From Candidatus Saccharibacteria bacterium RIFCSPHIGHO2_02_FULL_47_12 (GTDB lineage Bacteria > Patescibacteriota > Saccharimonadia > Saccharimonadales > JANWIN01), in contig MGCP01000003.1 of NCBI GenBank assembly GCA_001790455.1, positions 20,777 to 36,198 on the forward strand: DNA of 15,422 nucleotides, read 5' to 3'. The stretch's first letter is position 1, and each line of letters opens with the position of its first letter. Both the position numbers and the translations under genes were made by a program. Positions 1 to 7,294 of this stretch are shown piece after piece. The notes beneath the pieces were generated by a model. It was not told the origin of the DNA. It saw only the letters and a program-made list of their open reading frames with translations, and made no database searches.

Positions 1-1281
1 AGATTTGACGCTTAAAATAGCATGGCGCCTTTCGTGCTTATCTAGTTCGGCGGGGATCAAAGCGCGTGGCCCAACCAGGCTTAAGTCGCCCTTTATGATG
101 TTAAAAAGCTGGGGTAACTCGTCTAGGCTAGTTTTGCGAAGAAACCTGCCTACTGGTGTAACGCGAGGGTCATTGGGCAAATAGTCTCCGTTTTGCCTAA
201 ACTCTTTTGCAAGTTCTGGCCTGCCAATTAGCGCAAAGTCATCTTCTGGGGTGCCTTTGCCAAATTTCTGGTACTGGGTCCTGAACTTAAATACCCAGAA
301 TTTGTTGTCATAACGGGTCAGCCTGACTTGCCTGAAAAATACAGGCCCGCGGCTGGTTAGCTTTATAAGGATTGCAATTATCACCATAAAGGGCAGGGCA
401 ATTAGCAGAAGCAGTCCGCCCAATATCAAGTCAAACAGCCGTTTAACCACGCGCCCCCAGCCAAACAGTGCTGTCTGGTGTACGGCAATCATAGGCACTG
501 ATGAGCGGAAAAGTTCCACGTCTAGCTTGCCTACAAACAGCTCGCTGTTGCCAGGGCTAAACCTATAGCCTATGTGATGGGTTTGGGCAAATTCTAAAAT
601 TTCGCGGTTGCGCTCCTCGTCTGCATAAAGCTCGGTCTGAATGATGGTGTAGATGTTTTGCTGGCCAATATGCTTGGTGGCCTCTGAAAATGTTTCGTAA
701 ACCTTTAATTTTGGATGTTTGTCTATAAAACTCTGTTTGTTGCCAACCACTCCCACCACCCGGTAACCCGACTGGCGGCTATCTACCAAAGAATCCACGA
801 GCTGCTGGGCCAGTTTGGTGTTTCCGACCACTAGAACGTTCGTTAGACCTTTATTGTAATGAAACAGGCGGATCCGAATATAGCGGGCAAGGTTACGAGA
901 AATCACCAAAAGCAAAAAAGCCAGCACAAGGCCGTAAATGGGCACTAGCCTGGCGGGCAAAATTGGCTTTGGAGCCAGAAAGTTCCAAAAAACCACAAAC
1001 AACATGCCTATAAAAGAGCCAATAAATAAGCGGCCAAGTTCGCTGAAACGCTTTTCATAAATATTGCTGTTGTATAAGCCAAGCAGGGCAAAAATTAGTA
1101 TCCAAAAGGGCAGTAACGCCAAAAAGACCAGAAGGTAGGTTTTTGATTCTACGGCTACGGCAATGGGGCGGTTGTCTATGGTTACACGTAGAACATAGGC
1201 ACCCACAAATGCTAGCAAAAGTGCCAAAAAATCGCCCACAGCCAAAAACAGATTGTATACAAGGGTAGCGCTATTCTTCAT
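1..1281 (-). CDS. Polyprenyl-phosphate sugar-1-phosphate transferase (WcaJ/WbaP-like), 3' end missing
   Basis: Starts a surface glycan by moving a sugar-1-phosphate from a nucleotide sugar onto undecaprenyl phosphate at the cytoplasmic membrane. The reading frame is open from ATG at 1281 to base 1 (427 codons, no stop), so the C-terminus lies outside the window. The N-terminal ~110 residues hold several hydrophobic membrane segments. A Rossmann/CoA-binding-like middle follows (motif VLVVGNTKLA near residue 145). A further membrane helix begins around residue 281 (KRLFDLILGG), and then comes the catalytic Bac_transf domain with FFRQVR, FRT, DELPQ (387-391) and LVGPRAL (402-408), all hallmarks of the family. 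The gene is divergent from the O-antigen ligase-like gene, with only 24 bp between the starts and no Shine-Dalgarno. The sugar specificity cannot be read from the sequence. Family assignment is secure; the exact substrate is not. Confidence 0.92.
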   Translation of the reverse strand, partial: MKNSATLVYNLFLAVGDFLALLLAFVGAYVLRVTIDNRPIAVAVESKTYLLVFLALLPFWILIFALLGLYNSNIYEKRFSELGRLFIGSFIGMLFVVFWNFLAPKPILPARLVPIYGLVLAFLLLVISRNLARYIRIRLFHYNKGLTNVLVVGNTKLAQQLVDSLVDSRQSGYRVVGVVGNKQSFIDKHPKLKVYETFSEATKHIGQQNIYTIIQTELYADEERNREILEFAQTHHIGYRFSPGNSELFVGKLDVELFRSSVPMIAVHQTALFGWGRVVKRLFDLILGGLLLLIALPFMVIIAILIKLTSRGPVFFRQVRLTRYDNKFWVFKFRTQYQKFGKGTPEDDFALIGRPELAKEFRQNGDYLPNDPRVTPVGRFLRKTSLDELPQLFNIIKGDLSLVGPRALIPAELDKHERRHAILSVKS

Positions 1282-1285
1282 GCTA

Positions 1286-1291
1286 TATACT
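1286..1291 (+). promoter_or_regulatory. Candidate -10 box (TATACT) for the O-antigen ligase-like gene
   Basis: TATACT lies in the 24-bp divergent spacer, 14 nt before the ATG at 1306. It implies a leader of about 7-8 nt without room for a Shine-Dalgarno. It overlaps the region carrying the opposite-strand -10 candidate, so the two divergent promoters would interleave. No clear -35 is seen. Confidence 0.35.
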
Positions 1292-1293
1292 AA

Positions 1294-1299
1294 ATTGTA
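1294..1299 (-). promoter_or_regulatory. Candidate -10 box (TACAAT) for the sugar transferase gene
   Basis: Read on the minus strand this is GTTACAAT (1301-1294), the same 8-mer found just upstream of the ABC ATPase gene and of aspS. It ends 12 nt before the ATG at 1281, which would give a leader of only about 5 nt. No convincing -35 hexamer is visible 16-18 nt upstream. Confidence 0.4.
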
Positions 1300-1305
1300 A
1301 CACTT

Positions 1306-2652
1306 ATGAAGCAAGAAACCGGTCAGACATATGTAGTGAAGATGCTCACGCTTGGAGTGGCGACAATCTTGGTGCTTATGCCGGTGCATGCTTTTTTTAC
1401 TGCTTGGGCAGCCAGCAATTTTGGACATTTTGATCTTATTAGAGTTTGGAAAGAGCTGCTCATAGCAGTCCTGGCGCTGGGTGCGGCCTGGATAATTTAT
1501 AAAGACAAAGAATTGGCCAAGTCATTCATAAAGAACCGATTGGTTCAGATAATTTTGGTTTATATATTGCTGCAGCTTGGGCTGGGGCTGGTTGCTTTTG
1601 CCCGTGACCAGGTAAACCTAAACGCTTTGCTGTACGGTTGGATTATAAATCTCAGGTTTTTAGTTTTCTTTTTAGTGGCACTGATTGCGGCATCTAAAAC
1701 TTCGCTAAAAGACCGGTGGCAAAAGTTGCTTTTCTGGCCGGCTGCTGCGGTGGTTGGCTTTGGGCTTGTACAACAATTTTTATTGCCGCCAGATTTTTTG
1801 AAACATTTTGGCTACGGGCCAGATACGCTTTTGCCCTACCAGGCGGTAGATCTAAAGACTGCCTACATAAGGCTGCAGTCAACCCTGCGTGGACCGAACC
1901 CGCTGGGGGTTTATCTGATACTCATAGTTACTGCCTTGCTGGGCGTGGTAGTTAAGCAAAAAAAGAAGAATCATTATGCCTGGCTCTTGTCCGGTTTGGT
2001 GCTGGCGCTTTACTTTACCTACTCGCGGAGCGCGTGGATCGGGGTTTTTGTGTCAGTTGTCATACTGCTCTGGCTTTATGTTAACAATCAAAAAGTAAGA
2101 CAGGTTATTTTAGTTGCGTCTGCGGCGCTAGTTGTGCTGTCTTCTGTGGCAGTCATACTCCTTCGTGACAATGATCATGTGCAAAACATCTTTTTTCATA
2201 CAGACGAACATTCTACCTCTTCTGTCAGCTCAAACTTTGACAGGGCAAGCGCACTAAAAAACGGCCTGAAGGATACTTTGAGTGAGCCTTTGGGCCGCGG
2301 GCCAGGCACGGCTGGCCCGGCTAGTTTGCGCAACAACCATTCGCCCAGGGTTGCCGAAAGCTATTATTTGCAAATCGGCCAGGAGGTTGGAGCTGTTGGG
2401 CTTTTGTTGTTTATAGTAATAAATATCTACGTTGTTTTATATCTGTACAAACAAAGGAAAGACACGCTGAGTATGGTGCTGCTGGCAAGCTTTATTGGCA
2501 TTAGTGTAACCAACCTGCTATCTCATGCCTGGGCAGATGACACGATATCCCTTATATGGTGGGGACTTGCCGGTCTGGCCTTAGCACCTGCTATACTAAA
2601 CAAAAAGCGAAAGCATAATAATGTTTGGACTAAAGAAAAAACAACAGCGTGA
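1306..2652 (+). CDS. O-antigen ligase/polymerase (Wzy/WaaL-like) membrane protein
   Basis: Polytopic membrane protein of 448 residues, expected to polymerise or ligate lipid-carrier-linked glycan on the outer face of the membrane. Around ten or more hydrophobic segments are visible, with a large polar loop at about residues 286-350. Family signatures are the RGPNPLG segment (195-201), YSRSAW (239-244) preceding a membrane helix, and the loop motif GRGPGTAG (330-337) followed by ESYYLQIGQEVGAVG (351-365), as in the Wzy_C/O-antigen ligase family. It starts 24 bp from the divergent sugar transferase and its last 32 bp overlap the GtrA-like gene. Whether it acts as a ligase or polymerase, and on which glycan, cannot be decided from sequence alone. 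Confidence 0.85.
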   Translation: MKQETGQTYVVKMLTLGVATILVLMPVHAFFTAWAASNFGHFDLIRVWKELLIAVLALGAAWIIYKDKELAKSFIKNRLVQIILVYILLQLGLGLVAFARDQVNLNALLYGWIINLRFLVFFLVALIAASKTSLKDRWQKLLFWPAAAVVGFGLVQQFLLPPDFLKHFGYGPDTLLPYQAVDLKTAYIRLQSTLRGPNPLGVYLILIVTALLGVVVKQKKKNHYAWLLSGLVLALYFTYSRSAWIGVFVSVVILLWLYVNNQKVRQVILVASAALVVLSSVAVILLRDNDHVQNIFFHTDEHSTSSVSSNFDRASALKNGLKDTLSEPLGRGPGTAGPASLRNNHSPRVAESYYLQIGQEVGAVGLLLFIVINIYVVLYLYKQRKDTLSMVLLASFIGISVTNLLSHAWADDTISLIWWGLAGLALAPAILNKKRKHNNVWTKEKTTA

Positions 2653-3118
2653 AATAACCAGGATAGCCGAATACCTCATAAGCGGCGGTGCATACTTTTG
2701 GAGTGGCTACTTACTATTTTCTATACTTTGGTCTGGACTAGGCTGGTCGCTGTGGTGGGCAAAGCTAGCAGCCAATATTTTTGGCTGGACTGTGAACTAT
2801 TTGCTTCAACGTTACTGGGTGTTTAAGAACCCCGCCCTAGCCAAACACAAAACCGAAGTCACTGCCCGCTACATCTTCATAACGTTGGTTGACTTTGTGT
2901 TAGATTATGCCATTGTGGCTGGACTTCGGGCTGGGGGTATTACCCCCTACATTGGCCAATTTATTTCATCAGGTTTCTTTACGGTTTGGAACTATTTGTG
3001 GTACCGGTTTTGGGTATTTCCAGAAAAATTTGCAGACAAAAAGAGGCCGCATGTTACCCCGGGTAGAATTGTGGCGCATCGCGCCCATGGACAAAGCGCT
3101 TACCGTAAGATGAACTAA
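2621..3118 (+). CDS. GtrA-like flippase family membrane protein
   Basis: A 165-residue protein with four predicted membrane helices (about 20-43, 45-66, 82-102 and 108-130). It belongs by pattern to the GtrA/DPMS family, whose members are thought to flip polyprenyl-phosphate-linked sugars or assist glycosyltransferases. A duplicated signature is clear: NYLLQRYWVF (59-68) at the end of helix 2 and NYLWYRFWVF (124-133) at the end of helix 4. A basic C-terminal tail of about 30 residues follows. The ATG at 2621 overlaps the end of the O-antigen ligase-like gene by 32 bp in another frame, suggesting translational coupling. Only one base separates its stop from the LexA-like gene. Function is inferred from family and from the neighbouring glycan genes. 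Confidence 0.85.
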   Translation: MFGLKKKQQREITRIAEYLISGGAYFWSGYLLFSILWSGLGWSLWWAKLAANIFGWTVNYLLQRYWVFKNPALAKHKTEVTARYIFITLVDFVLDYAIVAGLRAGGITPYIGQFISSGFFTVWNYLWYRFWVFPEKFADKKRPHVTPGRIVAHRAHGQSAYRKMN

Positions 3119-3119
3119 T

Positions 3120-3575
3120 ATGGAAGAAAAAATAATACGGCCAACTAAAAAACAGCGCGAGCTACTAGGCTTTATAGAAGAGTTTATAACCAGACACGGC
3201 TATAGCCCCAGCTACCGCGAAATCATGCAGGGGCTAAATTACAATTCTGTCGCAACTGTGGCACTTCATGTAAACAATTTAATTAAACGCGGCCACCTGC
3301 AAAAACGCGACCATTCAGCCCGGTCGCTTGAGGTTGTAAACGCACCTGCAATGACCAGTGTGATTGCTACTAACCAAATTAAACCCGGTGAAGAAAAATG
3401 GTTGGTGGAAAAGATAGACCACTTTTTTAACCAAGCAGAACAAACCGGCCAGCTAAAGGGGTCTCAGCTAGACCAGCTTTATGTGCTGGTCGGCACCCTA
3501 AAAGTATTGGGGCTAGAGGGAGCCGCCCAGTCATTTATGCCCAGGCTTCATCAGCTCAAAAATAAAAAACAATGA
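3120..3575 (+). CDS. LexA-type winged-helix DNA-binding protein lacking the S24 protease domain
   Basis: Residues 4-73 match the LexA N-terminal winged helix-turn-helix: TKKQRELLGFIEEFI, then GYSPSYREIMQGLN (27-40) as the helix-turn-helix core, then SVATVALHVNNLIKRGHL and RSLEVV. Full-length LexA is about 200 residues and has a C-terminal autoprotease with a Ser-Lys dyad and an Ala-Gly cleavage site. This protein is only 151 residues, and its C-terminal half (about 78-151) is an acidic/helical stretch with none of those features. It therefore looks like a DNA-binding regulator that cannot self-cleave, and its targets are unknown. It sits one base after the GtrA-like gene and its stop overlaps the next start (ATGA at 3572-3575), so it is part of the run. 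I found no clear SOS box nearby. Confidence 0.8.
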   Translation: MEEKIIRPTKKQRELLGFIEEFITRHGYSPSYREIMQGLNYNSVATVALHVNNLIKRGHLQKRDHSARSLEVVNAPAMTSVIATNQIKPGEEKWLVEKIDHFFNQAEQTGQLKGSQLDQLYVLVGTLKVLGLEGAAQSFMPRLHQLKNKKQ

Positions 3576-4582
3576 AGGCCACAGAGGAAAAACCAGCTGC
3601 AAAATCTGTATCAGGCTTGTTGACTACAGTTTTACTTTTAACGGCTGTGTGTTTGGTTGGCATATTTTTAGTTAGGCTGGATTCCCAGATTCCAACGGTT
3701 GCAAATACGTCTCAGATAAATGCAGACAGGCGAAACAAGCTTGTAGCCAGCATTGCAGCAGTGGGCGATATTGCCTGCAAACCTGGTATGGAGGTAAGTG
3801 CAACGCAGTGCCAAATGCCAGCCGTGGCAAAATCTATAGAAGCTGGAGGCCATAATGCGGTTTTGCTGCTAGGAGATTTACAGTATGACGGCGGCGAGCC
3901 AGAAAATTTCGCGTCTGTGTTTACCCCGCTTTGGCAGACGCTAAAAGAAAAAAGTTACGCCGCGCCCGGCAACCACGAATACGTTACTAAAAATGCCGAG
4001 GGTTACTTTGGCTACTGGAACGGCTCGGCTAGCTCATCAAAACAAGCGGGCGATAGGGGCAAAGGCTACTATAGCTTTGACCTGGGCTCTTGGCACGCCG
4101 TTGCGCTAAACTCTAACTGCAAAGAAGTTGGCGGCTGCGACAAAAATTCAGAGCAGGGCAAATGGCTGGCCGCAGACCTAAACACCCACAAAAACCGTTG
4201 CACGCTAGCCTTTTGGCATCACCCTCACTTTTCCTCTGGACGTTACAAAGGCGGCGGTTTTACACCTGATTTTTGGGATTTGCTTTATAGTGCGCACGCC
4301 GACGTTGTGCTAAACGGCCACGACCATTTGTATGAGCGCTTTGCCAAACAAACCCCTGGTGGCAAGCCAGACCCGGTTTATGGGATCAGGCAGTTTACGG
4401 TTGGTACCGGCGGCAAAACCTTGTACGAATTCAAAGACACTTTGCTAGAAAACCACCAAACTGGTTCAGATGATAAGTTTGGTTACCTGACTTTGCAGCT
4501 GTACCAGTCAGGCTATTCCTGGTCATACAAAACGATCAGCGAGGAAGAGCTAGACAAAGGCAGCAGCTCTTGCAGTAACTAA
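3572..4582 (+). CDS. Membrane-anchored metallophosphoesterase, purple acid phosphatase-like
   Basis: Predicted extracytoplasmic phosphatase of 336 residues. One hydrophobic segment (about 15-35) acts as signal anchor or signal peptide. The catalytic core shows the five metal-binding blocks of the calcineurin-like fold: GD (65-66), GDLQYD (101-106), GNHE (133-136), HH (216-217) and GHDH (249-252). The tyrosine in GDxxY (Y105) is the one that gives purple acid phosphatases their iron ligand, so that subfamily is favoured. Cysteines C69/C80, C183/C189, C210 and C334 fit disulfide bonding outside the cytoplasm. The start codon overlaps the LexA-like stop (ATGA). The natural substrate is unknown; a phosphate-scavenging or lipid-carrier role would be guesswork. 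Confidence 0.88.
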   Translation: MKATEEKPAAKSVSGLLTTVLLLTAVCLVGIFLVRLDSQIPTVANTSQINADRRNKLVASIAAVGDIACKPGMEVSATQCQMPAVAKSIEAGGHNAVLLLGDLQYDGGEPENFASVFTPLWQTLKEKSYAAPGNHEYVTKNAEGYFGYWNGSASSSKQAGDRGKGYYSFDLGSWHAVALNSNCKEVGGCDKNSEQGKWLAADLNTHKNRCTLAFWHHPHFSSGRYKGGGFTPDFWDLLYSAHADVVLNGHDHLYERFAKQTPGGKPDPVYGIRQFTVGTGGKTLYEFKDTLLENHQTGSDDKFGYLTLQLYQSGYSWSYKTISEEELDKGSSSCSN

Positions 4583-4584
4583 GT

Positions 4585-4590
4585 TACAAT
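4585..4590 (+). promoter_or_regulatory. Candidate -10 box (TACAAT) placing transcription start at the GTG
   Basis: GTTACAAT (4583-4590) ends 7 nt before the GTG at 4598, so the predicted transcription start falls on or beside the start codon and the message would be leaderless. There is no Shine-Dalgarno. No good -35 hexamer is visible. The same 8-mer precedes aspS at the same 7-nt distance. Confidence 0.5.
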
Positions 4591-4597
4591 AGATGCT

Positions 4598-5488
4598 GTG
4601 AAACCAGTAATTGAGCTAAATAAAGTTACCAAACTATATGGGCAAACCGTTGGTATAAAAAACGTTTCTTTGCAGGTGCAAAGTGGCAGAATCTTTGGGT
4701 TTTTAGGGCCAAATGGGGCGGGCAAAACCACCACCATTAGCATGCTGGTTGATTTGACGCGGCCAACTCGTGGCAACATAAAAATATTTGGGCTAGATGG
4801 TACCGCAGACAGCTTGGAAATAAGAAAACGGATTGGCTTTTTGGCCGGTGATTTTGCCCTAGACGCCGGGCTTACTGGTTGGCAGCAGCTGGAATATTTT
4901 GGCAACCTTCGCGGTGGGCTTGACAAAGCATATGTGCGCGAACTGGCAGAACGGCTAAACTGCAATCTAAACCGCAAGTTTAAGACGTTGTCGCGTGGCA
5001 ACAGGCAAAAGGTAGGGCTTATTTCTGCCCTTATGCACAAACCAGAGTTGCTTATTTTTGACGAGCCTACCAGCGGGCTGGACCCGCTGGTACAAGAGGA
5101 ATTTCACAATATTATTCGCGAACATAAAAGGAGCGGCGGCACAGCATTTATCTCTTCGCATCTGCTTAGTGAAGTCCAGGAAATTTGCGACGAGGTGGGC
5201 TTTGTACGCGAAGGCTCGCTAATAGCTCAAGAAAATATGGGTGAAATAGCCACACTGGCTCCGCGTCGGGTTCGTGTGGTATGTGACGATGCCGGTCTAG
5301 CGCAAAAACTAGGGGAACTAAAGGGCGTAGAGGATATGACTGAAACAAAGTCTACCCTGTCTTTTACATACGGCGGCAATATCAACCCTTTGCTTAAACT
5401 AGCCAGTAGCTACAAACTAAAGGACCTGACTGTTGCAGAGGCTGACCTAGAAACTGTGTTTATGAAAATTTACGGGAAGGCCAAGTAG
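4598..5488 (+). CDS. ABC transporter ATP-binding protein (ABC-2 efflux type)
   Basis: Cytoplasmic ATPase of 296 residues that powers export together with the permease encoded 2 bp downstream. Walker A is GPNGAGKTT (37-45), the ABC signature is LSRGNRQKV (131-139), Walker B is LLIFDEP (151-157) with the D-loop SGLDP (159-163), and the H-loop is SSH (186-188). The usual Q-loop glutamine region reads FLAGD (81-85), as in several drug/bacteriocin-type ATPases where Q is replaced. A C-terminal ~80-residue extension after the H-loop resembles that of CcmA/BcrA/NatA-type efflux ATPases. The GTG start at 4598 follows a TACAAT -10 box by 7 nt. It is the first gene of an ATPase-permease-uppP operon. 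Confidence 0.93.
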   Translation: MKPVIELNKVTKLYGQTVGIKNVSLQVQSGRIFGFLGPNGAGKTTTISMLVDLTRPTRGNIKIFGLDGTADSLEIRKRIGFLAGDFALDAGLTGWQQLEYFGNLRGGLDKAYVRELAERLNCNLNRKFKTLSRGNRQKVGLISALMHKPELLIFDEPTSGLDPLVQEEFHNIIREHKRSGGTAFISSHLLSEVQEICDEVGFVREGSLIAQENMGEIATLAPRRVRVVCDDAGLAQKLGELKGVEDMTETKSTLSFTYGGNINPLLKLASSYKLKDLTVAEADLETVFMKIYGKAK

Positions 5489-5490
5489 CA

Positions 5491-6282
5491 ATGTTTAATA
5501 ACATTTTGCTAAAAACTATTTATAGCAAGCGTTGGGGGACCATTACGTGGAGCCTGGGCTTAGCCCTTTTGGTGGTGTTTACCATGATTTTCTACCCCAC
5601 TATTAGCGAGTCGTTTAGCCAGGCACTGACCGACGTACCAGATTCACTAAAAACTTTTATTGGTGACTCTAGCGCCTACAAAACCATCGCTGGTTATACC
5701 GATGTACAGATAATTAGCCAATATGCATTTATGACACTCATTTTTGGGATCATATTGTTTAGCGGCCTGCTTGCTGGCGAGGAGGGCGATGGAACCCTGC
5801 AAGCTTTGTTGGTCCAGCCCGTTAAACGAACCAAGGTTTACCTTGAAAAGTTTGTATCTGCCAGCTTACTACTTGCTGCAGCATCTATTAGCATCTCAGC
5901 CGGGGTTTACATAGGCGTCCTGATAATTGGCGAACAAATAGACATAGGCAGACTGGCCGAGGCAACTTTGGCGCTCTGGTTAATCACGTTGGTGTTTAGC
6001 GCACTTGCCTACATGTTAGGTGCTATGACGGGTCGTCGAGGACTAGCCGGTGGACTAGCAGGCGCCCTGGCCTTTGTTAGCTTACTGGTAACCTCACTGG
6101 CCAGTAGCGTAAAGGTACTAGAGATTGCAGATAAACTTTCACCTTTTCATTACTTTAATAACCCTGGAATATTGCGGTTTGGCCCGCGCTGGGGCGATTT
6201 GGCAATATTAGCCCTAGTAACATTACTAATGCTCTGGCTGGGTGCCTGGTTCTTTAAGCGGCGGGACATTTATCAGCGGTGA
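5491..6282 (+). CDS. ABC-2 family transporter permease
   Basis: Integral membrane partner of the preceding ATPase, 263 residues with six predicted helices (about 18-35, 78-95, 122-147, 158-180, 187-205 and 236-255). The segment GEEGDGTLQALLVQPVKRTK (96-115) after helix 2 is typical of ABC-2 permeases, matching the E-x(n)-GT-L-x-LL-x-x-P-V-x-R pattern. Its start is 2 bp after the ATPase stop. Its own stop TGA overlaps the GTG of uppP (GTGA at 6279-6282). The cargo cannot be inferred from the protein itself. Coupling to uppP suggests a cell-envelope or peptide-antibiotic link (inference). Confidence 0.85.
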   Translation: MFNNILLKTIYSKRWGTITWSLGLALLVVFTMIFYPTISESFSQALTDVPDSLKTFIGDSSAYKTIAGYTDVQIISQYAFMTLIFGIILFSGLLAGEEGDGTLQALLVQPVKRTKVYLEKFVSASLLLAAASISISAGVYIGVLIIGEQIDIGRLAEATLALWLITLVFSALAYMLGAMTGRRGLAGGLAGALAFVSLLVTSLASSVKVLEIADKLSPFHYFNNPGILRFGPRWGDLAILALVTLLMLWLGAWFFKRRDIYQR

Positions 6283-7076
6283 CCATAATACAGGCGATAA
6301 TTCTTGGGATCGTTCAGGGCTTTACCGAATTTTTGCCTATTTCTAGCTCTGGGCACTTGGTGTTGATGCACCAGGCACTTGGTGTTTCAGACGGTGGTTT
6401 GACGTTCGATGTGGCACTGCACCTGGGCACCCTGCTAGCCCTTATTTTATTTTTTTGGCGCGATTTAACAGGACTGGCTGCGGGCTTGTATCGTAAAAAC
6501 AAGCAAACCAGGCTGGCATGGCTAGTGGTTGCAGCCACCATACCTGCAGCAATTACGGGTTACTTGCTAGAATCGGCAGCAGAATCTGCTTTTCGCTCAC
6601 CAGTGCTTGTGAGCATCAACCTAGCGGTTTTTGGTCTGGTTATGCTACTGGCTGAACGCTACATCAAAAACAAAAAAACACGCACAAAGCTAGAAGACAC
6701 CAGCCGCAACCAAGCCCTTGCCATGGGGTTTGCCCAAGCTGCGGCGGTTGTGCCTGGCATATCTCGTTCTGGCAGCACTATTACGGCTGGCATATTTACG
6801 GGTATGGACCGGGTAGCTGCCACGCGCTTTTCATTTTTACTAGGCGTGCCAATCATTGCTGGAGCCGTCCTAAAGGTGCTAACTACAAATTCTGCAATCA
6901 CGGAAATTAAATCCGAAGCAGATATTTTCATAATTGGCGTTTTAACCGCTTTTGTAACTGGCCTTATTGCCATAAAGTTCCTACTGTCGTACCTGTCTAA
7001 GCATAGCCTGGCAGTATTTGCGTATTACCGGATTGTTTTGGCCGTAGTCGTGTTGTTGGTGCTAAGTTTGACGTAA
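6279..7076 (+). CDS. uppP: Undecaprenyl-diphosphatase (BacA/UppP family)
   Basis: Removes one phosphate from undecaprenyl pyrophosphate to regenerate the C55-P carrier for peptidoglycan and surface glycan, at the outer face of the membrane. Both family motifs are intact: the (E/Q)xxxE motif QGFTE (13-17) running into FLPISSSGH (18-26), and PGISRSGSTI (159-168). Length, 265 residues, and several membrane helices are as expected. The GTG start overlaps the permease stop by 4 bp, indicating co-translation with the ABC genes. Overproduction of this family confers bacitracin resistance in other bacteria (known for the family). Here it may simply be housekeeping that is co-transcribed with an exporter. 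Confidence 0.95.
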   Translation: MTIIQAIILGIVQGFTEFLPISSSGHLVLMHQALGVSDGGLTFDVALHLGTLLALILFFWRDLTGLAAGLYRKNKQTRLAWLVVAATIPAAITGYLLESAAESAFRSPVLVSINLAVFGLVMLLAERYIKNKKTRTKLEDTSRNQALAMGFAQAAAVVPGISRSGSTITAGIFTGMDRVAATRFSFLLGVPIIAGAVLKVLTTNSAITEIKSEADIFIIGVLTAFVTGLIAIKFLLSYLSKHSLAVFAYYRIVLAVVVLLVLSLT

Positions 7077-7097
7077 GCAAAAAATACTACATATAGC
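7068..7097 (+). promoter_or_regulatory. Candidate promoter for the riboswitch transcript
   Basis: A TTGACG -35 (7068-7073, overlapping the last uppP codons) and a TATAGC -10 (7092-7097) are separated by 18 bp. Transcription would begin near 7104, about 20 nt before the first riboswitch helix. The -10 is imperfect, so read-through from uppP or a second start near 7113-7123 is also possible. Confidence 0.35.
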
Positions 7098-7124
7098 GCA
7101 CAGGGCTTGTGCTATGCTACTAAT

Positions 7125-7292
7125 ACTTAACAAAAAGATGCTGGAATCCCGTGAAATTCGGGAACTGTGCCGCAACGGTGATGTGAAAGGTTGAACCTTT
7201 CACAAGTCCGATACAGCTACTTAAGTCTCCCGAGCAGGAGCGGTTAAAACAGTGTTTTCCACCCTTGCTCGGCACAAAGAGCGAGGGTTTTT
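7125..7292 (+). promoter_or_regulatory. Cobalamin-type riboswitch with transcription-termination expression platform
   Basis: The core reads GGAATCCCGTGAAATTCGGG then ACTGTGCCGCAACGGTGATG, closely matching the conserved P5/P6 region of cobalamin riboswitches (GGTGaaAATCC, CTGcCCCGCAACtGTgA). The helices I can draw are an outer ACTTAA (7125-7130)/TTAAGT (7221-7226), GCTG (7140-7143)/CAGC (7214-7217), TCCCG (7147-7151)/CGGGA (7159-7163), CCG/CGG around CAA (7170-7178), and a variable 8-bp stem GTGAAAGG (7183-7190)/CCTTTCAC (7196-7203). AAGTCCGATAC (7204-7214) sits where the B12 box is expected, but it is a diverged form. Downstream, hairpin CTCC-CGAGCA-GGAG (7227-7240) can give way to CCGAGCA (7230-7236) pairing with TGCTCGG (7266-7272), which excludes the terminator. 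The ligand is inferred; the class could be a variant. Confidence 0.82.
7262..7292 (+). terminator. Riboswitch terminator that also buries the ribosome-binding site
   Basis: CCCTTGCTC (7262-7270) pairs with GAGCGAGGG (7279-7287) as a 9-bp stem with one G-U pair, an 8-nt loop and a following T5 (7288-7292). The 3' arm contains the only Shine-Dalgarno candidate, GAGGG (7283-7287), 7 nt before the ATG at 7295. The same hairpin can therefore stop transcription or block translation. Its 5' arm (7266-7270) is shared with the antiterminator helix. Confidence 0.85.
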
Positions 7293-7294
7293 AA

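Noticed and set aside
1533..1546. Palindrome GAACC-GATT-GGTTC as a possible LexA/SOS operator
   Set aside because: The spacing does not fit the GAAC-4 nt-GTTC operator (here six bases separate GAAC and GTTC), and it lies inside the O-antigen ligase-like coding sequence.
7093..7115. Imperfect inverted repeat (ATAG-CG-CACA / TGTGCTAT) after uppP
   Set aside because: It could be a terminator or operator, but it has no following T tract, contains a 2-nt bulge, and overlaps the candidate promoter of the riboswitch transcript.
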